Below are positions 1-6,127 of a stretch of 12,397 bases of DNA, piece by piece (positions within the stretch are counted from its first letter, which is position 1; every line of letters starts with the position of its first letter). The notes under the pieces are model-generated. The model did no database searches. It had not been told where the DNA came from and saw only the letters and a program-made list of their open reading frames with translations. The stretch comes from CAZXNF01 sp050741255 (lineage in GTDB: Bacteria > Pseudomonadota > Gammaproteobacteria > Burkholderiales > SG8-41). The stretch spans positions 1 to 12,397 of the forward strand of contig JBOIEQ010000128.1 of assembly GCA_050741255.1 (NCBI GenBank), read 5' to 3'. The translations under genes were made by a program, and so were the position numbers.

Positions 1-714
1 GTGGAACATCGGCAGCGTCCACAGGTAGACCGCGTGCGGCGGCATGCCCCAGCTCACGATGTTGGAGATGGCGTTCAGGTAAGCGCCGCGATGGTGGTAG
101 ACGACGCCCTTGGGATTGCCGGTGGTGCCGGAGGTGTAGTTGAGCGCGATGGCGTTCCACTCATCCTCGGGCAGGAACCAGGCGTATTCCGGGTCGCCGC
201 CCGCGATGAAGGCCTCATAGTCGGTCGCGCCGAGCCGCTCGCCCTCGCCCGCGTACAGCGGATCCACGTGATCGATGACCAGCAGCCGGGCCTTAGCCGC
301 GGCCAGCGCCTTGCGGATGATCGGCGAAAACTCGGTATCGGTGATGAGGGCTTTCGCCTCGCCATGCTCCAGCATGAAAGCGATCGCCTCGGCGTCCAGC
401 CGCGTGTTCAGGGTATTCAGCACGGCCCCGGTCATCGGCACACCGAAGTGGGCCTCCAGCATCGCCGGCACATTCGGCAGCATCACCGCGACGGTGTCGC
501 CCGCTCCGATGCCGTGCTTCGCCAGCGCCGAGGCCAGCCGGCGGCAGCGCGCGTAGGTGTCCCGCCAGGTATGCGTGAGCGCGCCGTGGATCACGCTCAC
601 GCGTTCCGGGTACACGTAGGCCGTGCGGGCGAGCAGGGACAGCGGCGAGAGCGGCGTGTAGTTCGCCGCGTTCTTGTCGAGACCGATGTTGTAGGGATGA
701 CCGGTACCGCTCAC
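1..714 (-). CDS. Acyl-CoA synthetase (AMP-binding, ANL superfamily), N-terminal part, cut by window edge
   Basis: Likely activates a fatty or other carboxylic acid to its acyl-AMP and then its CoA thioester in the cytoplasm. The 238 visible residues begin MSGTGHPYNIGLDKN. They contain the ANL phosphate-binding loop YTSGTTGNPKGVV near residues 191-203 and run to LWTLPMFH at the window edge, the start of the next conserved ANL block. The adenylation core end and C-terminal lid lie outside the window, so substrate cannot be judged. The start is the GTG at 714-712, chosen because GGAGGAG sits 9 bases before it (730-724) and because the protein reads as family-like from there. No ATG fits better. 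It lies downstream of the sigma-54 activator on the same strand, with a sigma-54-type promoter candidate in the 254-base gap. Family call firm; substrate unknown. Confidence 0.93.
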   Translation of the reverse strand, partial: MSGTGHPYNIGLDKNAANYTPLSPLSLLARTAYVYPERVSVIHGALTHTWRDTYARCRRLASALAKHGIGAGDTVAVMLPNVPAMLEAHFGVPMTGAVLNTLNTRLDAEAIAFMLEHGEAKALITDTEFSPIIRKALAAAKARLLVIDHVDPLYAGEGERLGATDYEAFIAGGDPEYAWFLPEDEWNAIALNYTSGTTGNPKGVVYHHRGAYLNAISNIVSWGMPPHAVYLWTLPMFH

Positions 715-723
715 TGCGTGCTG

Positions 724-730
724 CTCCTCC
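724..730 (-). promoter_or_regulatory. Ribosome binding site of the acyl-CoA synthetase
   Basis: GGAGGAG on the minus strand, 9 bases before the GTG at 714-712. It decides the start of this gene, which lacks a suitable ATG. Confidence 0.8.
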
Positions 731-816
731 GTAGCCACCGCACCGGCTCGATCGGCGGGTTCTGGTGGCGATGTCGCGGGCAGCCGCATCCGGCTGCTCA
801 CGTGCTTTCGCACTGC

Positions 817-837
817 TATGGCACAACGCGTGCCATA
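817..837 (-). promoter_or_regulatory. Candidate sigma-54 (-24/-12) promoter inside a perfect inverted repeat
   Basis: On the minus strand the site reads TGGCACG-CGTT-GTGCC. The invariant GG (834-833) and GC (822-821) are exactly 10 bases apart, as RpoN requires. The -24 half matches the consensus fully; the -12 half is GTGC instead of TTGC. The element is also a perfect palindrome, TATGGCAC and GTGCCATA around 5 bases. Predicted transcription start is near 810, leaving about 95 bases of leader before the acyl-CoA synthetase. The gene just upstream encodes a sigma-54 activator, which supports the call. The palindrome could instead, or also, be a binding site for a dimeric repressor. Confidence 0.6.
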
Positions 838-842
838 ACACT

Positions 843-855
843 CAAGTCATTGATC
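843..855 (-). promoter_or_regulatory. Possible IHF site in AT-rich stretch
   Basis: The minus strand reads GATCAA-TGAC-TTG, one mismatch from the IHF consensus WATCAANNNNTTR. It lies between the candidate enhancer repeats (975-1011) and the candidate sigma-54 promoter (821-835), where IHF bends DNA at many such promoters. The surrounding 840-970 stretch is strikingly AT-rich for this genome, with T-runs around 865-879 and 945-960. Its centre near -39 is rather close to the promoter, so this is weak. Confidence 0.3.
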
Positions 856-968
856 CTGATTTACTTTTTTTATTTTTATCCCGGGTACGCTCCGAACGCG
901 CCCGATGGATTCCGGATAGCAAGACACTACGTCGATACTATAGATATTTTTCATTTAATAACAACTGA

Positions 969-2534
969 TTACGCTGTCCGGATTTTCGGATTATTGTCCG
1001 GAATCCCGGACGAAACGCGCAACGCCGCCATACGTTCGTAGAGTGTGGCGCGCGAAATCCCGAGCAGCCGCGCCGCCGCCACCTTGTTGCCGCCCGTTTC
1101 CCGCAGGGCGTCGGCAATGGCCGCCTGCTCCGCCTGCGCCACGGCATCGGCCAGCCGCTGCACGCCGCGCAGACCCGCCGCCGAGCGCACCGCCCCCTCC
1201 GGCAGCACGCTCACGAAATCCTGCGCCGCCAGCCGGGTGCCGTCCGTCATCATCGTCACCTGCTCGAGGACGTTGCGCAACTCGCGCACGTTGCCGGGCC
1301 AGGGGTAGGCCGCCAGCGTCGCCAGCGCGTCGCGCGTCAGCTCGCGCGGCGCGAGCCCGGTGCGCTCGGCGATGCGTTCCAGCATGACCTCGCACAGCGC
1401 CGGCAGGTCGTCCAGCCGGTCGCGCAACGGCGGCACGCTGATCCGCAGCACGTTCAGGCGGTAATAGAGATCCGAGCGGAAACGGCCGTCCTCGACCAGT
1501 TGCTGCAGATCGCGGCTGGTCGCCGCGATCACGCGCACGTCCACCTTGATGACGCGGTTGGAGCCGAGCGGCTCGAACTCCTGTTCCTGCAGCACCCGCA
1601 GGAGCTTCGACTGCAGCGCCGGCGGCATGTCGCCGACCTCGTCGAGGAACAGCGTGCCGCCGTCCGCCAGCTTGAGCTTGCCGTCGCGGCCGCGCCGCTC
1701 CGCCCCCGTATAGGCGCCGGGCGCCACGCCGAAGAACTCCGCTTCCAGCAGGTTTTCCGGCACCGCGGCCAGGTTGATGCCGATGAAGGGGCCTTCCGAC
1801 CGGTTCGACACCGTATGCAGCGCGTGGGCCAGCAGCTCCTTGCCGGTGCCCGTCTCGCCCTGCAGCAGCACGGTGGTGTCGAGTTGCGCCGCGCGGCGCG
1901 CCTGGCGTTTCACTTCCAGGCAGGGCGCGCTGGTGCCAACGAAGCTCGACAGGGTGTATTTGGGCCGCCGCTGGTCGGCCAGCGCGCGCTGCGCCGCGGC
2001 CAGGTCGCGCTGCAGGCGCACGAACTTCGACATCAGCGGCTTCAGGTACTGCGGGCGGTCGAACAGCACGAAACCCAGCGCCCCCGTCAGGACGCCGTGC
2101 GCGTCCCGCAGCGGCAGGCGCGTCACCACCAGCGACTGTCCGCGGATTTCCATGATGTCGAGCAGGATGGGTTCGCCGGTCTCCACCACCTGCCGCATGA
2201 GACTGGTCGGGATGACCTCCTCCACCACCCGCCCCAGCGCTTCGTCCGCGCGGGCGAGGCCCAGCGTGGCGAGGTACTTGTCGCTGATCCAGACGATGCG
2301 CGCATCGCGGTCGACGATGATCGCGCCTTCACAGATGCTCTCCAGCATCTGGAACAGCGAGCCGACGGCCTGCTCGCGGAAGGCCGCTGCGGTCGCGGGT
2401 GCGACCGGTGTACGGTTCGTCGCGGGTGCGACCGGTGTACGGTTCGTCGCGGTCGCGACCGGTGCGGGGTGGGTCGCCGCCGCCACCGGCGGGCCAGCGG
2501 ACTTGCCTGATCGTTTGCTGAGCGGGAGGCTCAT
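969..2534 (-). CDS. PAS-domain sigma-54-dependent transcriptional activator (bEBP)
   Basis: An ATP-driven activator of RNA polymerase carrying sigma-54 (521 residues). Residues 1-50 are a low-complexity Ala/Pro/Thr tail encoded partly by a 27-base tandem repeat. A PAS-type sensor spans about 59-160, followed by a short helical linker (165-190). The AAA+ domain has Walker A GETGTGKE (226-233), the sigma-54 contact loop as GAYTGA (273-278, usually GAFTGA), Walker B GGTLFLDEVGD (292-302) and PGNVREL (413-419). A Fis-type helix-turn-helix covers about 466-506. There is no receiver domain, so it probably senses a small ligand through PAS rather than phosphorylation. The gene starts 23 bases after radA with no clear Shine-Dalgarno sequence; a later start, such as the Met at residue 63, would cut into the PAS. 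The likely target is the acyl-CoA synthetase downstream. Confidence 0.95.
   Translation of the reverse strand: MSLPLSKRSGKSAGPPVAAATHPAPVATATNRTPVAPATNRTPVAPATAAAFREQAVGSLFQMLESICEGAIIVDRDARIVWISDKYLATLGLARADEALGRVVEEVIPTSLMRQVVETGEPILLDIMEIRGQSLVVTRLPLRDAHGVLTGALGFVLFDRPQYLKPLMSKFVRLQRDLAAAQRALADQRRPKYTLSSFVGTSAPCLEVKRQARRAAQLDTTVLLQGETGTGKELLAHALHTVSNRSEGPFIGINLAAVPENLLEAEFFGVAPGAYTGAERRGRDGKLKLADGGTLFLDEVGDMPPALQSKLLRVLQEQEFEPLGSNRVIKVDVRVIAATSRDLQQLVEDGRFRSDLYYRLNVLRISVPPLRDRLDDLPALCEVMLERIAERTGLAPRELTRDALATLAAYPWPGNVRELRNVLEQVTMMTDGTRLAAQDFVSVLPEGAVRSAAGLRGVQRLADAVAQAEQAAIADALRETGGNKVAAARLLGISRATLYERMAALRVSSGIPDNNPKIRTA
975..1011. promoter_or_regulatory. Candidate upstream activator (enhancer) sites, GTCCGG repeats
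   Basis: TGTCCGGA occurs at 975-982 and again at 995-1002, 20 bases apart, about two helical turns. The second copy is half of a perfect inverted repeat, GTCCGG-AATC-CCGGAC (996-1011). The first also pairs imperfectly within TCCG-gatttt-CGGA (977-990). A related TTCCGGAT lies at 910-917. The cluster is 140-180 bases upstream of the sigma-54-like promoter, a usual enhancer distance, and overlaps the last codons of the EBP gene. The protein that binds is inferred, not shown. Confidence 0.5.
2395..2475. repeat. 27-base tandem repeat in the EBP N-terminus
   Basis: Two identical 27-base units (2395-2421 and 2422-2448) are followed by a third, diverged unit (2449-2475). Each exact unit encodes the nine residues TNRTPVAPA, so copy changes keep the reading frame. 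It lies in the linker-like tail ahead of the PAS domain. It looks like a small coding minisatellite, a place where replication slippage could vary tail length. Confidence 0.9.
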
Positions 2535-2557
2535 GCGGAGATTCTATGCCGCCGCGG

Positions 2558-3937
2558 TCAACTGTCGAACCCGTCGCGCATGCGGCTCACCGCCTCGCCC
2601 ACCCGCCGCACCGCGACCACCGCCATGCCCTCGATCTTCTGCTTGGGCCGGTTGGCGTGCGGAATCAGCGCGTGGGTGAAGCCGAGCTTGGCCGCTTCCT
2701 TCAGGCGCTCCTGGCCACGCTGCACCGGCCGCACTTCGCCGGCGAGGCCCACCTCGCCGAACACGACCAGCTTTTTCGGCAGCGGCCGGTTGGTCAGGGA
2801 CGAGACGATGGCAAGCATGACCGCCAGATCGGCCGCCGGCTCGGCGATGCGCACCCCGCCGACCGCATTGACGAACACGTCCTGGTCGAAGCACGCAATG
2901 CCCGCATGGCGGTGCAGCACCGCCAGCAGCAGTGCGAGCCGGTTCTGCTCCAGGCCCACTGACAGCCGGCGCGCGTTGGGCGCGTGCGAATCGTCCACCA
3001 GTGCCTGAATTTCCACCGCCAGCGGGCGCGTGCCCTCCTGCGTCACCGTCACGCAGGAGCCGGCGATCTCCTCCTCGTGCTGCGAGAGGAACAGCGCCGA
3101 CGGATTGGAGACGCCCTTCAGCCCCTTGTCCGTCATGGCGAACACGCCCAGCTCGTTGACGGCGCCGAAGCGGTTCTTGATCGCGCGCACGAGGCGGAAG
3201 CTCGAATGCGTGTCACCCTCGAAATACAGCACGGTGTCGACGATGTGCTCCAGCACGCGCGGCCCGGCCAGCGCGCCTTCCTTGGTGACGTGGCCCACCA
3301 GCACGATCGTGATGCCGTCGCGCTTGGCGATGCGCGTCAATTGCGCCGCGCACTCGCGCACCTGCGCCACCGAACCGGGCGCCGACTGCAGTTGCTCCGA
3401 ATACAGGGTCTGGATGGAGTCCATCACCGCCACCTGCGGCTGCTCCGCCGCGAGCGCGGCTTCGATCTGTTCGAGGCCGGTCTCGGCCAGCAGCGTGATG
3501 CTGCCGGCGTCCAGCCCCAGGCGCCGCGCCCGCAGCGCCACCTGCTGCGTGGATTCCTCGCCGGTCACGTAGAGCACGCGCTGCGAGGACGCCATCGCCG
3601 CCAGCGTCTGCAGCAGCAGCGTGGACTTGCCGATGCCGGGGTCGCCGCCGATCAACACCACCGCGCCGTGCACCAGCCCGCCGCCCAGCACGCGGTCAAA
3701 TTCGGGAATCCCGGTCGGGAGGCGCTCTTCCGCCTGCGCCTTCACGTCGGAAAGCTTGATGGGCGCGCTGGTGCCGGCCAATGCGGCATAGCGGTTGACG
3801 GCTTCCGGGCGCGCCGCCGGCGCCCGGCTCTCCTCCACCATGGTCCCGTATTCGCTGCAATGGGGGCAGCGGCCGAGCAGGCTCGCCGCCTGCCCGCCGC
3901 AACTGGTGCACACGTAAACCGAGCGTGCTCTAGCCAT
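2558..3937 (-). CDS. radA: DNA repair protein RadA (Sms)
   Basis: A RecA-like ATPase that helps process branched recombination intermediates and supports DNA repair. It has 459 residues, the usual length (E. coli about 460). It opens with a four-cysteine zinc finger (C10, C13, C24, C27). The ATPase domain has Walker A GDPGIGKST (98-106) and the RadA-specific KNRFG motif (254-258). The C-terminal third (about 285-459) is the Lon-protease-like domain. The start is the ATG at 3937-3935, giving the family N-terminus MARARSVYVCTSCG. An upstream in-frame ATG at 3973 would add 12 unrelated residues inside alr. The start overlaps the alr stop by 8 bases, so translation is probably coupled to alr. The EBP gene follows after 23 bases. 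Confidence 0.98.
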   Translation of the reverse strand: MARARSVYVCTSCGGQAASLLGRCPHCSEYGTMVEESRAPAARPEAVNRYAALAGTSAPIKLSDVKAQAEERLPTGIPEFDRVLGGGLVHGAVVLIGGDPGIGKSTLLLQTLAAMASSQRVLYVTGEESTQQVALRARRLGLDAGSITLLAETGLEQIEAALAAEQPQVAVMDSIQTLYSEQLQSAPGSVAQVRECAAQLTRIAKRDGITIVLVGHVTKEGALAGPRVLEHIVDTVLYFEGDTHSSFRLVRAIKNRFGAVNELGVFAMTDKGLKGVSNPSALFLSQHEEEIAGSCVTVTQEGTRPLAVEIQALVDDSHAPNARRLSVGLEQNRLALLLAVLHRHAGIACFDQDVFVNAVGGVRIAEPAADLAVMLAIVSSLTNRPLPKKLVVFGEVGLAGEVRPVQRGQERLKEAAKLGFTHALIPHANRPKQKIEGMAVVAVRRVGEAVSRMRDGFDS

Positions 3938-5003
3938 GGTGTTCCAGGATCGGCACCCGCAGCGACAGCGCACACATCAGTTCGTAACCCACCGTCCCCG
4001 CGGCCTTCGCCACCTCGTCGATCGGGCAGCCCTCGCCCCACAGCGTGACCGGCGTGCCAATGCCGGCTTCGGGCAGGTGCGTGATGTCGGCGTACAGCAT
4101 GTCCATCGCCACGCGCCCCACCACCGTGGCGTGCCGGCCGCCGACCACGATCGGCGTGCCCGTCGGCGCATGACGCGGGTAGCCGTCGGCGTAGCCGCAG
4201 GCGACCACGCCGATGCGCGCGGGCTGGTACGCGGTGAACGTGCCGCCGTAACCCACGCGCTCTCCGGCGCTCAGGTTCTGCACCGCGATCAGCTCGCTCA
4301 TCAGCGTCATCACGGGCTTGAGACCCAGCGAGGACGCGCTCGTCTCCGGAAACGGCGACGAACCGTACAGCATGATGCCCGGACGCACCCAGTCGAAGTG
4401 GGTGGTCGGGTAACGCAGCACCGCCGCCGAATTCGCGAGCGACTTGGGCAACGCGCTGTCGCCCACCGCGGCCCAGAAGCGCTCCATCTGCCAGGCCACC
4501 CCGCGCGCGTCGTCGGCCTCGGCGAAATGCGACATCAGCGTGATCTGGCCGACCGAGGCGCAGCGCCGCAGCCGCGCGAGCGCGCCCGGCGCTGCCGCGA
4601 CATCGAAGCCCAGCCGGTTCATGCCGGTGTTGATCTTGAAGAAGACGTCGAGCGGCACGCCGGCGCGGAAGGTTTCCAGCATGGCGAGCTGCGGCAGGCT
4701 GTGTACCACGACCGCCAGCCCCAGCGCGTCGGCGGTCGCCAGTTCCGCGGCTTCGAACACGCCCTCCAGCAGCACGATGCGGTTGCGAAAGCCCGCCTCG
4801 CGCAGCCGCACCGCCGAGTCGATTTCGAGCAGCGCGAACCCTTCGGCGTTGGCGAGCGCCTGCGCGGCGCGCAGCAGCCCGTGGCCATAGGCGCCCGCCT
4901 TGACCACCGCAAAGATCTTCGCCTCCGGCGCGGCGCGGCGCACCACCGACAGGTTATGGTGCAGGGCCGCGAGATCGATGCGGGCGCGGATGGGGCGGGC
5001 CAT
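3930..5003 (-). CDS. alr: Alanine racemase (PLP-dependent)
   Basis: Interconverts L- and D-alanine, supplying D-Ala for peptidoglycan. It has 357 residues, normal for the family. The PLP lysine is K35 in AVVKAGAYGHG; most relatives have KANAYGHG or KADAYGHG, so the residue two after the lysine is a glycine here. The second catalytic base is Y252 in RVGYGGTF. The substrate- and PLP-binding stretch INTGMNRLGF (124-133) and the late VGRVAMDM block (295-302) are present. The start at 5003 is supported by the family N-terminus (MARPIRARIDLAALHHNL), although no good Shine-Dalgarno precedes it. It begins 39 bases after the LysR gene stop and overlaps radA by 8 bases. From sequence alone it cannot be called biosynthetic (Alr) or catabolic (DadX). 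Confidence 0.97.
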   Translation of the reverse strand: MARPIRARIDLAALHHNLSVVRRAAPEAKIFAVVKAGAYGHGLLRAAQALANAEGFALLEIDSAVRLREAGFRNRIVLLEGVFEAAELATADALGLAVVVHSLPQLAMLETFRAGVPLDVFFKINTGMNRLGFDVAAAPGALARLRRCASVGQITLMSHFAEADDARGVAWQMERFWAAVGDSALPKSLANSAAVLRYPTTHFDWVRPGIMLYGSSPFPETSASSLGLKPVMTLMSELIAVQNLSAGERVGYGGTFTAYQPARIGVVACGYADGYPRHAPTGTPIVVGGRHATVVGRVAMDMLYADITHLPEAGIGTPVTLWGEGCPIDEVAKAAGTVGYELMCALSLRVPILEHHG

Positions 5004-5042
5004 GGCCGGAAACGGTGAGGGGTGAGGGGCGTGGCGAAAAAA

Positions 5043-5951
5043 CTACGCGGCCAGCGCGCCGTCACGCATGCGGGACGTGGCGTAGGCGGCGAAAGCGGAA
5101 ACCAGTCGCGAGCGGAAGCGCTCTTCGGGATAGACCAGCGAAAAGGTGCGGATCAGCCGCGGCCGGAGCGGAACCGCGACCAGGGTGCGCAAGCGGGTCT
5201 CCTTGTACAGCGTCGCGCGCGACATGACGGCCACGGCGATCCCGGTTTCGATCAGCCCCTTGATCGCCTCGGGGCTGCCGAGTTCCATCACGACGTTGAA
5301 GTCATCGGGCGCGATGCCCTGCTCCCGGAAGTACTGTTCGGCGAACTCGCGCGTGCCGGAACCGCTTTCCCGCCAGACGTAAGGGTTGGCCGCGATTTCC
5401 GGCGGCGTGACTTCGGCCTTGCCCGCCAGCGGATGCCCCGGCGCGCAGACCATCACCAGTTCGTCCTCGCCGAGCGGTTCGGTGTGCAGGCCGGGCAGGT
5501 GCGCCGGCGATTCGATCAAGCCGAGGTCGAGCGTGCGGTCGGCGACCCGCGACTCGATCGTTTCGGAATTCGCGACGGTGAGTTGCGCCCGCACCTGCGG
5601 GTGCTGCGCCCGGAACTCGCCCAGCACGCGCGGCAGGATGTACTCGGCGATGGTCATGCTCGCGCCCAGCAGCAGCGGCCCGCCCACTTCGCCGGTCAGT
5701 TCGTTCACCCGGGTGTCGAGTTCGCGCCCGAGCGCGAGAATGCGCTCGGCGTAAGCGAACACCGTTTCGCCGGCGGGGGTCAGGCTGATGCGGCCGTGAT
5801 GGCGTTCGAACAGGCGCGTGTTGTAGTGCTCCTCGAGCTGCTTGACCTGGAAGGTGACGGCGGGCTGCGTCATGCACAGGAGTTCCGCCGCCTTCGTGAA
5901 CGAAAGCTGCTTCGCAACGGTATGGAACACCTGGAGCCGGCGGTCGGCCAT
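5043..5951 (-). CDS. LysR-family transcriptional regulator, CysL/YeiE-like
   Basis: A DNA-binding regulator of 302 residues. The N-terminal winged helix-turn-helix is at about 1-60 (LQVFHTVAKQLSFTKAAELL, then TQPAVTFQVKQLEEH). The effector-binding domain, about 90-295, starts GASMTIAEYILPRVLGEF, a pattern typical of the CysL/YeiE subgroup, many of which deal with sulfur or redox metabolism. The effector here is unknown. The gene is divergent from lplT across 176 bases and lies upstream of alr on the same strand (39-base gap), so it may lead an lysR-alr-radA-EBP transcript, autoregulate, or act on lplT. The start at 5951 fits the family N-terminus; no strong Shine-Dalgarno is visible. Confidence 0.93.
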   Translation of the reverse strand: MADRRLQVFHTVAKQLSFTKAAELLCMTQPAVTFQVKQLEEHYNTRLFERHHGRISLTPAGETVFAYAERILALGRELDTRVNELTGEVGGPLLLGASMTIAEYILPRVLGEFRAQHPQVRAQLTVANSETIESRVADRTLDLGLIESPAHLPGLHTEPLGEDELVMVCAPGHPLAGKAEVTPPEIAANPYVWRESGSGTREFAEQYFREQGIAPDDFNVVMELGSPEAIKGLIETGIAVAVMSRATLYKETRLRTLVAVPLRPRLIRTFSLVYPEERFRSRLVSAFAAYATSRMRDGALAA

Positions 5952-5999
5952 CGGGAATGCGCTGGGGTAAACGGCGGAAGTGAACGTGCGGGAGCGACG

Positions 6000-6005
6000 A
6001 TTATA
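6000..6005 (-). promoter_or_regulatory. -10 element of a probable lysR promoter
   Basis: A perfect TATAAT on the minus strand, 48 bases before the lysR ATG. I see no good -35 box at 16-18 bases, so it may depend on an activator. It is the only consensus-like -10 for this strand in the intergenic region. Confidence 0.45.
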
Positions 6006-6053
6006 CGCAGCGCCCGTGATGCTGCGCCGCGCCAGCCGACCGCCCCCGCCGCA

Positions 6054-6062
6054 TGGTATAAA
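6054..6062 (+). promoter_or_regulatory. lplT: Extended -10 promoter of lplT
   Basis: TGGTATAAA is an extended -10 (TGnTATAAA) on the plus strand, 65 bases ahead of the lplT ATG. A recognisable -35 is lacking, which extended -10 promoters tolerate. Transcription would start near 6069. Confidence 0.5.
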
Positions 6063-6127
6063 GCGCGTGCTTTTTCAGGCCCCGACCCCGCTCATCCCCG
6101 CGCAACCCTCCCCCAGCGCCCCTCCGC

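Noticed and set aside
818..834. Sigma-54 promoter on the plus strand from the same palindrome
   Set aside because: The spacing fits, but no plus-strand gene follows; it is a by-product of the palindrome.
3935..3973. Upstream ATG at 3973 as the radA start
   Set aside because: It would add 12 Cys/Arg-rich residues inside alr. The RadA family begins just before the zinc finger at MARARSVYVC.
2984..5018. Long plus-strand open frames opposite radA and alr
   Set aside because: His/Arg-rich shadows without domains; the minus-strand genes are unambiguous.
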